A DNA stretch of 64,000 nt from Pseudaestuariivita atlantica (GTDB taxonomy: Bacteria > Pseudomonadota > Alphaproteobacteria > Rhodobacterales > Rhodobacteraceae). The translations under genes and the position numbers were made by a program. Under the pieces are notes generated by a model, which was not told where the DNA came from, did no database searches, and worked only from the letters and a program-made list of their open reading frames with translations. Position 1 is the first letter of the stretch; every line of letters starts with the position of its first letter. Positions 17,889 through 27,631 of the stretch are shown here, one piece after another. Where the stretch lies: contig NZ_AQQZ01000002.1 in assembly GCF_001205715.1 (NCBI RefSeq), forward strand, positions 305,501 to 369,500. Reading direction: 5' to 3'.

Positions 17889-18726
17889 CAGCCGGGGTGG
17901 GGCCGGTGCCGGGTTGATAAAGGAGGCGGCGGACGAGGCCGGGAGAGATTTCGGGATGCGTGTCATCCGTCATCCACAGCGTGAAATCGCGCGCGAACGC
18001 CGTCATCACCCGTTCGATCGTGTGGTTGTTGCGGCCCGGAAACAGCACGCGGGCGCGCAGCGTTCCGGGATCGCACCAGACCGCGTTGGCCCATTCCGCG
18101 CCGCGGATCCCGAACACCCGGCGCGCCCGGCGGAAGGCGCGCATCTGGCAGCCAAGCGCATGCTGGCCGGGCTCATAGATGCTGTGATCGTCGCCAAGGC
18201 GGGACAGGTGATCTGAGATCGCGTCGATGTTGAGGATAGCGCGGCGGGTCGTGCCGTATCCCTCTCCATGCGCCTGCCCGCTTGCGTAGAACGCGGGCGG
18301 GGGCGAGCGGCGGAGGATCAGCGTCTCGCCGGTATCGCAGCCGGTGCCGTGGCACGGCGCGGTGTCCCAGATCTCGCGCATCGTGCGGATCGCGGGGGTC
18401 ATCAGGCGGCGGTCGGGTGCCTGGTCCCACATCTGGACGAAGCGCATGTTGGTCGCCGCGTCCGGGGGGACGACGCGGTAATCACGGCCCATCGCGTCGA
18501 GCGTCCGGGTCAGCATCGGCGTCATGACCGGCCCGCAATCGATCACGTCGAAGGGCGCGCTCCGCGCCGAGGCGCGGTGCACGACGGGCAGCAGGTAGCC
18601 GAGCAGGAAGTGAAAGTAATGGTGCACCGACCCCTTGAAGGGTTTCGGATCGTCCCTTGGAACGGGCGCAAGATGACCGTCCTGCCGGGAAAAACAGATG
18701 CGGTCGGGCGTGGCGCCGTCACTCAT
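17884..18726 (-). CDS. GT61-like glycosyltransferase
   Basis: A 280-residue protein resembling the DUF563/glycosyltransferase 61 group. Supporting segments are HHYFHFLLGYLLPVV near the N-terminus (compare the family H-W-L...LPR pattern) and the C-terminal block RRARRVFGIRGAEWANAVW, which matches the usual VxGxHGAxLxN region with the central histidine changed to arginine. No signal peptide or membrane segment is seen, so it is probably cytoplasmic. The ATG at 18726 lies inside the 3' end of the 2,3-dehydratase-like gene (8-bp overlap), so the two are translationally coupled and probably act on the same sugar. Confidence 0.68.
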   Translation of the reverse strand: MSDGATPDRICFSRQDGHLAPVPRDDPKPFKGSVHHYFHFLLGYLLPVVHRASARSAPFDVIDCGPVMTPMLTRTLDAMGRDYRVVPPDAATNMRFVQMWDQAPDRRLMTPAIRTMREIWDTAPCHGTGCDTGETLILRRSPPPAFYASGQAHGEGYGTTRRAILNIDAISDHLSRLGDDHSIYEPGQHALGCQMRAFRRARRVFGIRGAEWANAVWCDPGTLRARVLFPGRNNHTIERVMTAFARDFTLWMTDDTHPEISPGLVRRLLYQPGTGPTPAA

Positions 18727-19891
18727 GGGTCAATGCGAGGCTGGCCACCATGCGCAGGTCGACCGAGGTTGCATTCGGGGTGCGGATGTAGGTCTTCAAG
18801 GCGTCCTGCGAGACCCAAGTCACATCCTCCGGCAGGCTCGCGCCGTCTGACATGGCAAGGGTCAGCGTGATCTGGTGCTGCCAGAAACGCCCGCCTTCGG
18901 ACGAAGTGCGCACCTGTGCCTGTATGTTGGCAGGCGGCGAGAGGGGCGCGGCGGGATGCCAGTGACGGATGCCGCCGGTTCCGGTCTGTGCCATTTGCCG
19001 GATCGCGTATTCCGGGGTGCCGCCGCGCATGCGCATGACCAGGGAAATGTGCGTTTCCGTGCCCGGACAAAGAAGCGGTTGTTGCCAGCGGTGGACCTCG
19101 CGCGAGGGGCTGGTGGTCTCGAAATGGCGAACGCCGACGCCGCGTTCGTCCAGAAATGCCAACCCGCGTCCGTCGCGCGCCGCGCGTTCGGCGAAGGAGC
19201 CAAGCGGGATGCGCTTGCCCAGATCGGGCGCTGGCGGGGGTGCTATGTCCGTGATGACGGGTTCACCGGGCTTGAGCGAGTGAAGAAGGACGAGTGCGGA
19301 GCGCAGGTCGTTCGTGCCAAGATGGTCCTGCATGAGGATCTGGGGACTGAGGCTGACGGGGACGGAGATCAGGCCGTCGGGCAAGGCAAGTGGCGCGTCC
19401 GTTTCAACGATCATGAAGCGCTTGGTCTTGCCGCGATAGAATTCGCCCCAATCCGGTTGCAGCGCATCATAGAGAACATGACAGCCATCGGTCGGGGCGA
19501 GTGCGAGGTCGATGAAAGGGGTCGCTCCGCCCCCGTGCCTCTGCTGGTAATTGGCCGGGGTGCTTTGGATCGTGGTCGACAGGTTCGTTCCGCCGATAAG
19601 ACCGGGCTCGTTCCGGGTGATCAGAACGAAGGAGCGCGTGCCGTCCGGGTCTCGGGTCAGAAGCAGCATGACAAGGGCGGTTTCAGGCTGTTCCAACAAC
19701 AGAACGTGCCGCCCGTCCGGTGCGGCATAGCCCGCGATGGAAAAGAACTGCGTCTGCCGGTGGATCAGCCGGTCGTCGTCGATGACCCAATCGCTGCCGG
19801 CATCATGCGAGAAAAAGACGCGGGCATTTTGCGCGTGGTCGGCGCACAGGCTCATCAGCCCCGCGATGGTATCATGGCGGCAATAGCTCAC
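18719..19891 (-). CDS. NDP-hexose 2,3-dehydratase-like protein (EvaA/TylX3 family)
   Basis: A 390-residue protein that I place in the NDP-hexose 2,3-dehydratase family, which removes water from NDP-4-keto-6-deoxyglucose on the way to 2,6-dideoxy sugars. The first repeat is clear: DDDRLIHRQTQFFSIAGY (38-55), EQP (67-69), then RNEPGLIGGTNLSTTIQSTP (93-112) and NYQQRHGG (114-121). A second, shortened repeat starts near SREVHRWQQPLLCP (264-277). Usual members are about 450-480 residues with two fuller repeats, so this is a compact form. Start is either GTG 19891 or ATG 19855. No rmlAB-type sugar genes are in the window. Confidence 0.72.
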   Translation of the reverse strand: MSYCRHDTIAGLMSLCADHAQNARVFFSHDAGSDWVIDDDRLIHRQTQFFSIAGYAAPDGRHVLLLEQPETALVMLLLTRDPDGTRSFVLITRNEPGLIGGTNLSTTIQSTPANYQQRHGGGATPFIDLALAPTDGCHVLYDALQPDWGEFYRGKTKRFMIVETDAPLALPDGLISVPVSLSPQILMQDHLGTNDLRSALVLLHSLKPGEPVITDIAPPPAPDLGKRIPLGSFAERAARDGRGLAFLDERGVGVRHFETTSPSREVHRWQQPLLCPGTETHISLVMRMRGGTPEYAIRQMAQTGTGGIRHWHPAAPLSPPANIQAQVRTSSEGGRFWQHQITLTLAMSDGASLPEDVTWVSQDALKTYIRTPNATSVDLRMVASLALTHE

Positions 19892-19972
19892 CCGCGCCGA
19901 CCCGTCGGACCCCGCCGCACATCGTCTGGCAGGGCCCGGATGACATGCGGGCGGGCGTGGGGCATGGCGGGA

Positions 19973-20626
19973 TCAGACGATCTTGATACCGGCTTCCTTG
20001 GCGTCCTTGACGAACTGGTCCAGCCCCTTGTCCGTCAGCACGTGGTTTGCCATCGCGTGGATCACCTTGGGCGGCGCGGTCGCCACGTCGGCGCCGATCT
20101 TGGCACATTCCGACATGTGGTTCGCCGACCGGATCGAGGCGGCGAGGATGTTGGTGTCGAACCCGTAGTTGTCATAGATCGTGCGGATGTCCGCGATCAG
20201 GTCCAGCCCGTCGAGGTTCAGGTCATCGAGACGCCCGATGAAGGGGGAGATGAACGTCGCGCCCGCCTTGGCCGCCAGCAGTGCCTGATTGGCCGAAAAG
20301 CAGAGCGTGACGTTGACCATCGTGCCCTGATCGCTGAGCGCCTTGCAGGTTTTCAGGCCCGCCCATGTCAGCGGTACTTTCACGGCAATGTTTTCCGCCA
20401 GACCGGCCAGCTTCTTGCCTTCTTCCAGCATGGTGTCGGCATCGGTCGCCACAACCTCGGCCGAGACGGGGCCGTCGACAAGGGCGCAGATTTCCTTGGT
20501 CACTTCGATGATGTCGCGGCCCGATTTCAGGATCAGCGAGGGGTTGGTGGTGACCCCGTCGACCATGCCAAGGTCGTTCAGTTCGGCGATGGCATCGATT
20601 TCGGCGGTATCGACAAAGAATTTCAT
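19973..20626 (-). CDS. tal: Small transaldolase (TalC/FSA type)
   Basis: A 217-residue class I aldolase of the TalC/FSA subfamily ([10 protein letters not shown] opening, [10 protein letters not shown]). The Schiff-base lysine is in [10 protein letters not shown] (K83). At the position that separates activities, the sequence is SAEV (E57): glutamate is typical of transaldolases, glutamine of fructose-6-phosphate aldolase, so transaldolase is favoured. The ATG at 20626 has GGAGG at a good distance (10 bases). Enzyme of the non-oxidative pentose phosphate pathway. Divergent from priA. Confidence 0.92.
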   Translation of the reverse strand: MKFFVDTAEIDAIAELNDLGMVDGVTTNPSLILKSGRDIIEVTKEICALVDGPVSAEVVATDADTMLEEGKKLAGLAENIAVKVPLTWAGLKTCKALSDQGTMVNVTLCFSANQALLAAKAGATFISPFIGRLDDLNLDGLDLIADIRTIYDNYGFDTNILAASIRSANHMSECAKIGADVATAPPKVIHAMANHVLTDKGLDQFVKDAKEAGIKIV

Positions 20627-20746
20627 GTCAGGCATTCCTCCCATCTGGTGGCCCTGTTCACGCGCAGACCTAACGGATTGGGCGCGGCGCGTGAACCCCG
20701 AAGGGTTGAAAATGTTGGCGCTAACATTCCTGGAGCGATCGCGCGG

Positions 20747-22936
20747 GTGACCGAATTCTTCGACGAAGGAACGCTGGTGGCGGTGCTGACCACCCAGCCG
20801 CTGGACCGGACGCTGGATTACCGCGCGCCGGAGGGTGGCTGTTTCGCGGGCGCCTTCGTCGAGGTGCCGCTGGGGCCGCGCAAGGTGCTGGGCGTGGTCT
20901 GGGGGCCGGGCGCGGGCGATTACGACGCGTCCAAGGTGCGCAGCGTGATCCGGGTGCTGGACGCGCCGGCCATGCGGGAAGAGATGCAGGCCTTCCTTTC
21001 GCGGGCGGCCGATTACACGCTGACGCCTTTGCCCGCGATGCTGCGGCTGGCGACGCGGTCTCCGGGGCTGGGCGATCCGCCGTCGATGCGCAAGGTCTAC
21101 CGGCTGGGCCACGGCACGCCCGACCGGGTCACGGCGGCCCGGACCCGCGTGGTCGAGACGCTGACCGAATATGGCGGGCTGGCCTTCACGCTCAAGGAAG
21201 TGGCCGAGATGGCGGGCGTGTCGACCTCGGTCGTGAAGGGGCTGGTGGCGCAGGGCGTCGTGGCCGAGGAGGACAGCCCGCGGGACACGCCCTTTGCCCC
21301 GCTCGACCTTGACCGCGCGGGCCACACCCTGACCGAGGACCAGGCAGCGGCGGCGCAGGCGCTGGCCGACGGGATCGGGGCCGGGGGCTATGGCACCACG
21401 CTGTTGCAGGGCGTGACCGGGTCGGGCAAGACCGAGGTCTACCTCGAAGCGGTCGCGGCGGCGGTGCGCGCGGGCGGTCAGGCGCTGGTGCTTTTGCCCG
21501 AGATCGCCCTGACCGAGCAGTTCCTGACGCGGATTGACGAGAGGTTCGGCGCGAAGCCCGCCGAGTGGCATTCCGGCGTGACCATGACCGAACGCCGCCG
21601 CGTCTGGCGCATGGTGGCCGAGGGGCAGGCGCAGGTCGTGGTGGGCGCGCGTTCGGCGCTGTTCCTGCCCTACCAGCGGCTGGGGCTGATCGTGGTCGAT
21701 GAGGAGCATGACACCTCGTACAAGCAGGAAGACGGGGTGCTTTACAACGCGCGGGACATGGCCGTCCTGCGGGCGTCGATCTGCGGGGCGCGGGTCGTGC
21801 TGGCCTCGGCCACGCCCAGCCTTGAAAGCTGGGCCAATGCGCAGGACGGCAAGTATGCGCATCTGAAACTCACCTCGCGGTTCGGCGACGCGGTCCTGCC
21901 CGAGATGCGCGCCATCGACATGCGGGGCGAGCGGATGGAGGCCGGGCGCTGGGTGTCTCCCGCGCTGAAGGCGGCGGTCGCCGAGCGGCTGGAGCGGGGT
22001 GAACAGGCGCTTTTGTTCATCAACAGGCGCGGCTACGCGCCGGTGACCCTGTGCCGGGCCTGCGGACAGCAGATCGGGTGCGACCATTGCGACGCGCGCA
22101 TGGTCGAACACAGGTTCCTCAAGCGCCTGATGTGCCACCAGTGCGGCGAAAGCCGCCCGATGCCCGATGCCTGCCCGCATTGCGAGGCGGAGGGGCGCCT
22201 TTCGGCGGTCGGGCCGGGGGTGGAGCGGTTGACCGAGGAGGCGGCGGCGCTGTTTCCCGAGGCGCGGATCGCGACACTGTCATCGGACCTTTTCGGATCG
22301 GCGCGCGCGCTGAAGGCCGAGATCGAGATGATCGCGGATGGCGGCGCCGACATTATCGTGGGTACCCAGCTTGTCGCCAAGGGGCACAACTTTCCCAAGC
22401 TGACGCTTGTGGGCGTGATCGACGCGGATCTGAGCCTGCACGGCTCCGATCCGCGCGCCGCCGAGCGGACCTTCCAGCTGATGCAGCAGGTCGCGGGACG
22501 CGCCGGTCGCAGCGAGGCGCCCGGTGTCGCGATGCTGCAGACCTACCAGCCCGAACACGCGGTGATCCGCGCGATCCTTGGCGGTGACCAGGAGGCGTTC
22601 TGGGCGGCCGAGGCGGATGAGCGGCGCGCGGCGGCGGTGCCGCCCTATGGCCGCCTTGCCGGGATCATCCTGTCCTCGACCGAACTGGCCGAGGCGCATG
22701 ATGCCGGCGCATTCCTTGCGCGCAACGACATGCCGCTGCGCCGGATCGGTGCGCAGGTGTTCGGGCCGGCCCCGGCGCCCATTGCCCGCGTGCGGGGACG
22801 GCACCGCATCAGGTTGCTAGTGAAGGCCGAGAAACGCGCGCCCCTGCAACCGGCGCTTGCGCAATGGGTCGCGCAATTACGCCTGCGCGGCAGTTTGCGC
22901 GTGGCGGTCGATGTTGATCCCCAAAGCTTTCTGTAG
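20747..22936 (+). CDS. priA: Primosomal protein N' (replication restart helicase)
   Basis: A 729-residue PriA helicase that reloads the replisome at stalled forks. The N-terminal DNA-binding domain is [20 protein letters not shown]. Walker A is [13 protein letters not shown] (about 223-235), the Walker B box is [12 protein letters not shown] (about 319-330), and two zinc-binding groups follow ([13 protein letters not shown] and CHQCGES...CPHC, about 437-480). The start is GTG at 20747 in family register; the frame is open for hundreds of codons upstream but that part is antisense to the transaldolase and 2,3-dehydratase genes. Confidence 0.96.
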   Translation: MTEFFDEGTLVAVLTTQPLDRTLDYRAPEGGCFAGAFVEVPLGPRKVLGVVWGPGAGDYDASKVRSVIRVLDAPAMREEMQAFLSRAADYTLTPLPAMLRLATRSPGLGDPPSMRKVYRLGHGTPDRVTAARTRVVETLTEYGGLAFTLKEVAEMAGVSTSVVKGLVAQGVVAEEDSPRDTPFAPLDLDRAGHTLTEDQAAAAQALADGIGAGGYGTTLLQGVTGSGKTEVYLEAVAAAVRAGGQALVLLPEIALTEQFLTRIDERFGAKPAEWHSGVTMTERRRVWRMVAEGQAQVVVGARSALFLPYQRLGLIVVDEEHDTSYKQEDGVLYNARDMAVLRASICGARVVLASATPSLESWANAQDGKYAHLKLTSRFGDAVLPEMRAIDMRGERMEAGRWVSPALKAAVAERLERGEQALLFINRRGYAPVTLCRACGQQIGCDHCDARMVEHRFLKRLMCHQCGESRPMPDACPHCEAEGRLSAVGPGVERLTEEAAALFPEARIATLSSDLFGSARALKAEIEMIADGGADIIVGTQLVAKGHNFPKLTLVGVIDADLSLHGSDPRAAERTFQLMQQVAGRAGRSEAPGVAMLQTYQPEHAVIRAILGGDQEAFWAAEADERRAAAVPPYGRLAGIILSSTELAEAHDAGAFLARNDMPLRRIGAQVFGPAPAPIARVRGRHRIRLLVKAEKRAPLQPALAQWVAQLRLRGSLRVAVDVDPQSFL

Positions 22937-23123
22937 TAGCCGTAAGTGGGCATTTATTGACTGCGCGTTCAGTTTTTCGAATGGCGGGCAGTCGCGTACA
23001 TGGTGAATATTCGTTGTTGGGAGCGGATCCGGACGTTAGGTTTGAACTTTTTCAATGGTGGGCTAAGCTCGTAGGGACCAAGGCGAGCAGGTGTACTGTC
23101 CGGTATATTTAGGGGGAAATGCC

Positions 23124-23978
23124 GTGCAAAAATGGGACGGGTATCGTTACGTGATCGCCTTGGCGCGCTGCGGGTCCATGACAGCCGCTGCCAAGAGCCT
23201 CGATACGAATACCGCCACGGTGTCGCGCCACATTCACAGGATGACGGAAATTTACGGGACGGTTCTTTTCGTCAAGAAGAAGACGCGATGGGAATTGACC
23301 AAGGAAGGTGAGGCGCTGGTGCGCGTGATCGAGGCGTTCGAAAAGGGCCTTCACGATCTCGACCGCAACAACGGCCTTGCGCTGACTTCGGGCCGCACCG
23401 TGAAGATCGCGACGGTGGATTTCCTGTGCGTGACGCACATGATGCCTCACCTTGGTGAATTCGTGGCCGACAATCCCGGCCTCGGCGTCGAATTCGTGTG
23501 CAGCGACACCCGCGTCAGCCTTGCCTATGGCGAGGCCGATGTGTCGGTGCGCCTGTCGCGTCCGCAGGAAGGACGGCTGGTGGGCCGCAAGACGGCGGAG
23601 ATCAGCCTGTCCCCCTACAAGGGTGCGGGCGATCATTCCGGCGACTGGATCGGGCTGGGAGAAGAGCTGGACTGGACGCCCGAGATGCGCATGGCACGCG
23701 ACCTGTTCGGACGGCCGCCGATCCTGCGCGTGCAGAGTTTCGACGCGATGCGCCGGGGTGCGTCCACATCGGGGCTGGCATGCGTGATCCCCGACAGCAT
23801 GGCGACGCCCGACCTGGGCCTCACGCGCATGATGCCCGACCAGCCGTCGGTGATGCGGGAAATCTGGGTGATCTACCACGAGACGCGCAAGATGGACCCG
23901 GTGGTGCGGTTGACCGCCGACTGGATCCACCGCTGTTTCGAAGCCGTGGACGACGTACCCGCCCGGTCCGTGGCCTGA
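23124..23978 (+). CDS. LysR-family transcriptional regulator
   Basis: A 284-residue LysR regulator. The winged helix-turn-helix is near the N-terminus: ALARCGSMTAAAKSLDTNTA, then TVSRHIHRMTEIYGTVLF. The effector-binding domain begins at about 90 (SGRTVKIATVDFLCV). The start is GTG 23124 with AGGGGGAA upstream. The 187-bp upstream gap is less GC-rich than its surroundings and likely holds the promoter. It points the same way as the MFS and MATE genes downstream, 44 bp from the first, so it may control them, but LysR proteins usually regulate divergent genes. Confidence 0.9.
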   Translation: MQKWDGYRYVIALARCGSMTAAAKSLDTNTATVSRHIHRMTEIYGTVLFVKKKTRWELTKEGEALVRVIEAFEKGLHDLDRNNGLALTSGRTVKIATVDFLCVTHMMPHLGEFVADNPGLGVEFVCSDTRVSLAYGEADVSVRLSRPQEGRLVGRKTAEISLSPYKGAGDHSGDWIGLGEELDWTPEMRMARDLFGRPPILRVQSFDAMRRGASTSGLACVIPDSMATPDLGLTRMMPDQPSVMREIWVIYHETRKMDPVVRLTADWIHRCFEAVDDVPARSVA

Positions 23979-24022
23979 CACGCGACCTTTCCAATCCTGT
24001 GCAACAGGCGTAGGCGGGGATC

Positions 24023-25255
24023 ATGCCTCGAAACGTTTCCCTTGCGGATGCGGGCCGCCTGCCGGTCTGGCGTCGCCCCGTTGCCCTTCTGGTTCTGACC
24101 GCCTGCGCCATGCCGCTGGCCTTCGCGACGTGGTCGGCGCTGCTCAACAACTTCGTCATCGAGGTCGCCAATTTCGACGGGTCGGACATCGGCTGGCTGC
24201 ACACGGTGCGCGAGATACCGGGGTTCTTCGCCATCGCGGTGATTGCGCTGCTGATGCTGTTCCGCGAACAGACGCTCGGCCTTGTGTCACTCGCGCTGCT
24301 GGGGGCCGCGTCGGCGGTCACGGCGTGGTTCCCGTCGCTTGGCGGGATCCTGACGATCACCATGCTGTCCTCGATCGGCTTCCACTATTACGAGACGGTC
24401 AACCAGTCGCTACAGCTGCAATGGCTGCCGAAGGAGCGCGCGCCCAAGGTTCTGGGCTATCTCGTGGCCGTCGCGTCGGGCGCGACGCTCGTGGCCTACA
24501 TGCTGATCGTCGCGCTGTGGGAGACGCTCGACCTCAGCTACAACATCGTCTTCATGGTGTCGGGCGGTGCCTGCCTGCTGATCGCGCTTTATTGCATGCT
24601 GGCCTTTCCGCAATTCGAGGCCCCCAATCCGCAGCGCAAGGAGATGGTCCTGCGCCGGCGGTACTGGCTGTATTACGTGCTTGAATTCCTCGCGGGCGCG
24701 CGGCGGCAGATCTTCATCGTATTCGCCGGGTTCATGATGGTCGAACGGTTCGGGTTCGAGGTGCACCAGGTGACGGCGCTGTTCCTCATCAACCTCGTCG
24801 CCAACATGGCCATTGCGCCCGTGATGGGTCACGCGGTTGCGCGGTTCGGCGAGCAGCGGACGCTGTTGTTCGAATATGCGGGCCTTGCGATCGTGTTCCT
24901 TGCTTACGGCGGTATCTACTGGTTCGGGTGGGGCGTGGTCGTGGCGGCGTCGCTTTATGTCATCGATCACCTGCTATTCTCATTGGCCTTTGCCAAGAAG
25001 ACCTATTTCCAGAAGATCGCCGACCCCGAGGATATCGCGCCCACCGCGGCGGTGGCGTTCACGATCAATCACATCGCGGCGGTCTTTCTGCCCGCGGCGC
25101 TGGGCTATCTCTGGCTTTATTCGCCGGCCGGCGTGTTCGTGCTTGCGACGGGGCTGGCGGTCGCCTCGTTCCTTGCGGCGCTGCTGATCCCGCGCCACCC
25201 GGCGCGGGGGGCTGAAACACGATTGGCCCGGCCCGTGCCCGCCCCGGCGGAATAA
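24023..25255 (+). CDS. MFS transporter
   Basis: A 410-residue integral membrane protein with about twelve hydrophobic segments, consistent with the major facilitator superfamily. The first and second halves are separated by a charged cytoplasmic loop (EAPNPQRKEMVLRRRYW, about 200-216). No substrate can be inferred. The family here includes roseobacter MFS proteins of unknown transport. The start at 24023 follows GCGGGGATC. Its stop lies three bases before the MATE gene, so the two transporters are co-transcribed. Confidence 0.85.
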   Translation: MPRNVSLADAGRLPVWRRPVALLVLTACAMPLAFATWSALLNNFVIEVANFDGSDIGWLHTVREIPGFFAIAVIALLMLFREQTLGLVSLALLGAASAVTAWFPSLGGILTITMLSSIGFHYYETVNQSLQLQWLPKERAPKVLGYLVAVASGATLVAYMLIVALWETLDLSYNIVFMVSGGACLLIALYCMLAFPQFEAPNPQRKEMVLRRRYWLYYVLEFLAGARRQIFIVFAGFMMVERFGFEVHQVTALFLINLVANMAIAPVMGHAVARFGEQRTLLFEYAGLAIVFLAYGGIYWFGWGVVVAASLYVIDHLLFSLAFAKKTYFQKIADPEDIAPTAAVAFTINHIAAVFLPAALGYLWLYSPAGVFVLATGLAVASFLAALLIPRHPARGAETRLARPVPAPAE

Positions 25256-25258
25256 GCC

Positions 25259-26650
25259 GTGGCCGAGGGGCGGTTCCTGTCCGGCTCGACCATGGGCCAT
25301 GTCGTGCGCATGACGTTGACCGGAGCGGCGGGCATCACCTTCGTCTTCGTGGTCGACGCGGCGAACCTCTTCTGGATTGCCCGGCTTGGAGACCCGGCCC
25401 TCGTCGCCGCCATCGGCTATGCCTTCGCGATCCAGTTCTTCTCTGTCTCGTCCGGAATCGGGTTGATGGTGGGGGCGACGGCGCTGGTATCGCGCGCGAT
25501 CGGGCAGGGGCAGGCGGCCCTGGCGCGGGAGCAGGCGACGGCAACGATGATCTGGGCGGTGGCCGTCCAGTCCGGCATGGCCGCGATGGTCGTGGCCTTC
25601 CGCCATGACCTTGTCGCGCTGTCGGGTGCCGAAGGTGAGGCCGCCGCGCTGGCGGCGCGATACCTCGCCTTGACCGTACCCTCGCTCGGCCTGATGGCGG
25701 TGGGGCTGATCGGGGCCGCCGTGCTGCGCGCGGCCGGAGACGGCAAGCGCGCTATGTACGTGACGCTGTCGGGCGGCGTGGTCGCAATGGTGCTGGATCC
25801 GGTCCTGATCTATGGCCTCGGGCTTGGGCTGGACGGTGCCGCGATGGGCCTGACGGTGTTCCGGCTGGTGATGTGCCTGACCGGCCTGTGGTTCGCGGTG
25901 CGCGTGCATGACGCGCTGGCCCGGCCCAGCCGCGCGCAGTTGCTGGCCGTTGCCGCGCCTTATGCCGCGATCTCGGGCCCGGCGATCCTGACCCAGATGT
26001 CGCCGCCGGTGGCGAATTACCTGCTGACCACGATCATGGCGGGGTTCGGCGACGCGGCGGTGGCGGCATGGGCGGTGGTGAACCGCCTGACCGTCGTGGC
26101 CTTTGGCGGCATCTTCGCGCTGGCCGGGGCGATCGGCGGCATCTTCGGGCAGAATTTCGGCGCGGTCCGGCTTGACCGCGTGCGCCAGACCTACCGCGAC
26201 GCGGTCCTGTTCTGCATCGGCTATACCCTGCTGGTCTGGGCGGTGCTGACAGGTGCCTTCGGGCCGGTGGCCCGCGCCTTCGCGCTTGACGAGGCGGGGC
26301 GGGACATCCTGTGGGCCTTCGTCACCGTCGGCGCGGGGTCCTTCGTCTTCGCGGGCGCACTGTTCGTGGCCAATGCCGCCTTCAACACGATGGGCCGCCC
26401 CACGCGCGCCACCGCCGTGGCATGGGCGCGGGACGGGGCGCTGACATGGCCCGCGGGCATCGCGCTGGCCGGGGCGTTCGGTGCTGTCGGCGTCATCTAC
26501 GCGCAGGCGGCGGTGACCGTGATCGCGGGCATCGGCGCGGCGCTTTGGGGCTGGGTTTTCGTGTCGCGCCTGACGCCTGCCGACGCGGCCCAGATTGACG
26601 CCCGCCCGCGCCGCGGATACCGGGACGTGAACCGCTACCGGAGACGCTGA
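25259..26650 (+). CDS. MATE-family efflux transporter
   Basis: A 463-residue multidrug and toxic compound extrusion protein with twelve predicted membrane segments. The N-terminal half contains WIARLGDPALVAAIGYA and ATALVSRAIGQGQ, and the second half repeats the pattern with AGAIGGIFGQNFGA, both typical of MATE proteins that use Na+ or H+ exchange. The start is GTG at 25259, three bases after the MFS stop. The last residues are arginine-rich (RRGYRDVNRYRRR). Confidence 0.9.
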   Translation: MAEGRFLSGSTMGHVVRMTLTGAAGITFVFVVDAANLFWIARLGDPALVAAIGYAFAIQFFSVSSGIGLMVGATALVSRAIGQGQAALAREQATATMIWAVAVQSGMAAMVVAFRHDLVALSGAEGEAAALAARYLALTVPSLGLMAVGLIGAAVLRAAGDGKRAMYVTLSGGVVAMVLDPVLIYGLGLGLDGAAMGLTVFRLVMCLTGLWFAVRVHDALARPSRAQLLAVAAPYAAISGPAILTQMSPPVANYLLTTIMAGFGDAAVAAWAVVNRLTVVAFGGIFALAGAIGGIFGQNFGAVRLDRVRQTYRDAVLFCIGYTLLVWAVLTGAFGPVARAFALDEAGRDILWAFVTVGAGSFVFAGALFVANAAFNTMGRPTRATAVAWARDGALTWPAGIALAGAFGAVGVIYAQAAVTVIAGIGAALWGWVFVSRLTPADAAQIDARPRRGYRDVNRYRRR

Positions 26651-26652
26651 CG

Positions 26653-27525
26653 ATGACGACCTTTACCGCGCTGACGACCCTGCCCGAGAAGCCCTCTGCC
26701 GAGGCGCTGGGCGCGGCGCTCGAAGCGCTCGACCCGGCACCGACCGGCGTGGGCGTCTTCGAGGTCGAGGATGGCAGCGGCCTGTGGGAAGTCGGTGCCT
26801 ATTTCATCGACCGGCCCGACGAGATCGCGCTGGCGCTACTCGCCGCCGTGCATGGCGCCCGCGATTTCGCGGTGTCCGAGGTTCCGGATGTCGACTGGGT
26901 CGCGCATGTGCGCCGCGAACTGGTGCCGGTACGGGCCGGGCGGTTCTATGTCTATGGCAGTCACGACGCCGATTCCGTGCCCGACGGGGTGGAGCCCCTG
27001 CTGGTGGAGGCCGCGATGGCCTTTGGCACCGGCCATCACGGGACGACGCAGGGCTGCCTTCAGGCGCTCGACGCGCTGGTCACGGCGGGAGAGGTCAAGC
27101 GGCGGGTGGCGGATATCGGTTGCGGCACCGCCGTGCTGGGCATGGCCGCCGCGCGCATCTGGCCCGACCCGGTGATCGCCAGCGATATCGACGAGGTCGC
27201 GGTCGAGGTGGCAGAGACCAACGTGCGCGCCAACGGGCTGGAAGGCCGGGTGCGGTGCGTGGAGGCGGCGGGGTTCGATCACCCCGACCTTGCGGCCGGC
27301 GCGCCCTATGACCTGATCTTTGCAAATATCCTGAAAGGCCCGCTGATTGACCTCGCGGCGCCCATGTTTGGCCACACGGCCCCGGAAGGCCACGTGATTC
27401 TGTCGGGCCTTCTGAACGAGCAGGCGGACGAGGTGCGCAGCCATTATCAACGGGTCGGATACAATCCCGTCTCGACGCTGGAGATTGGTGACTGGACGAC
27501 ACTAACGTTGCGCAAAACCACCTGA
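26653..27525 (+). CDS. prmA: Ribosomal protein L11 methyltransferase
   Basis: A 290-residue SAM methyltransferase that trimethylates ribosomal protein L11. Visible are FGTGHHGTTQGCLQALD (about 118-134), SAM motif I DIGCGTAVLGMAAARI, the acidic SDIDEVAVEVAETNVRAN, and the NxL-type catalytic motif ANILKGPLIDLA. It begins two bases after the MATE stop, so it likely shares that transcript. The product is cytoplasmic, modifying L11 before or after ribosome assembly. Confidence 0.92.
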   Translation: MTTFTALTTLPEKPSAEALGAALEALDPAPTGVGVFEVEDGSGLWEVGAYFIDRPDEIALALLAAVHGARDFAVSEVPDVDWVAHVRRELVPVRAGRFYVYGSHDADSVPDGVEPLLVEAAMAFGTGHHGTTQGCLQALDALVTAGEVKRRVADIGCGTAVLGMAAARIWPDPVIASDIDEVAVEVAETNVRANGLEGRVRCVEAAGFDHPDLAAGAPYDLIFANILKGPLIDLAAPMFGHTAPEGHVILSGLLNEQADEVRSHYQRVGYNPVSTLEIGDWTTLTLRKTT

Positions 27526-27631
27526 ATTCTCACGGCTTTTTCTGCAATTTCGCCCCAATTGCCAACATTTCGCCACAATCTTTTGTCATCTTTTAGGAGA
27601 CATCCGGTGGGGGCCAGATGTGGAGCCAACA

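Noticed and set aside
18875-20746. Long open frame continuous with and upstream of priA
   Set aside because: It is antisense to the 2,3-dehydratase-like and transaldolase genes, reads as compositionally biased sequence with no family similarity, and PriA homology begins only at the GTG at 20747.
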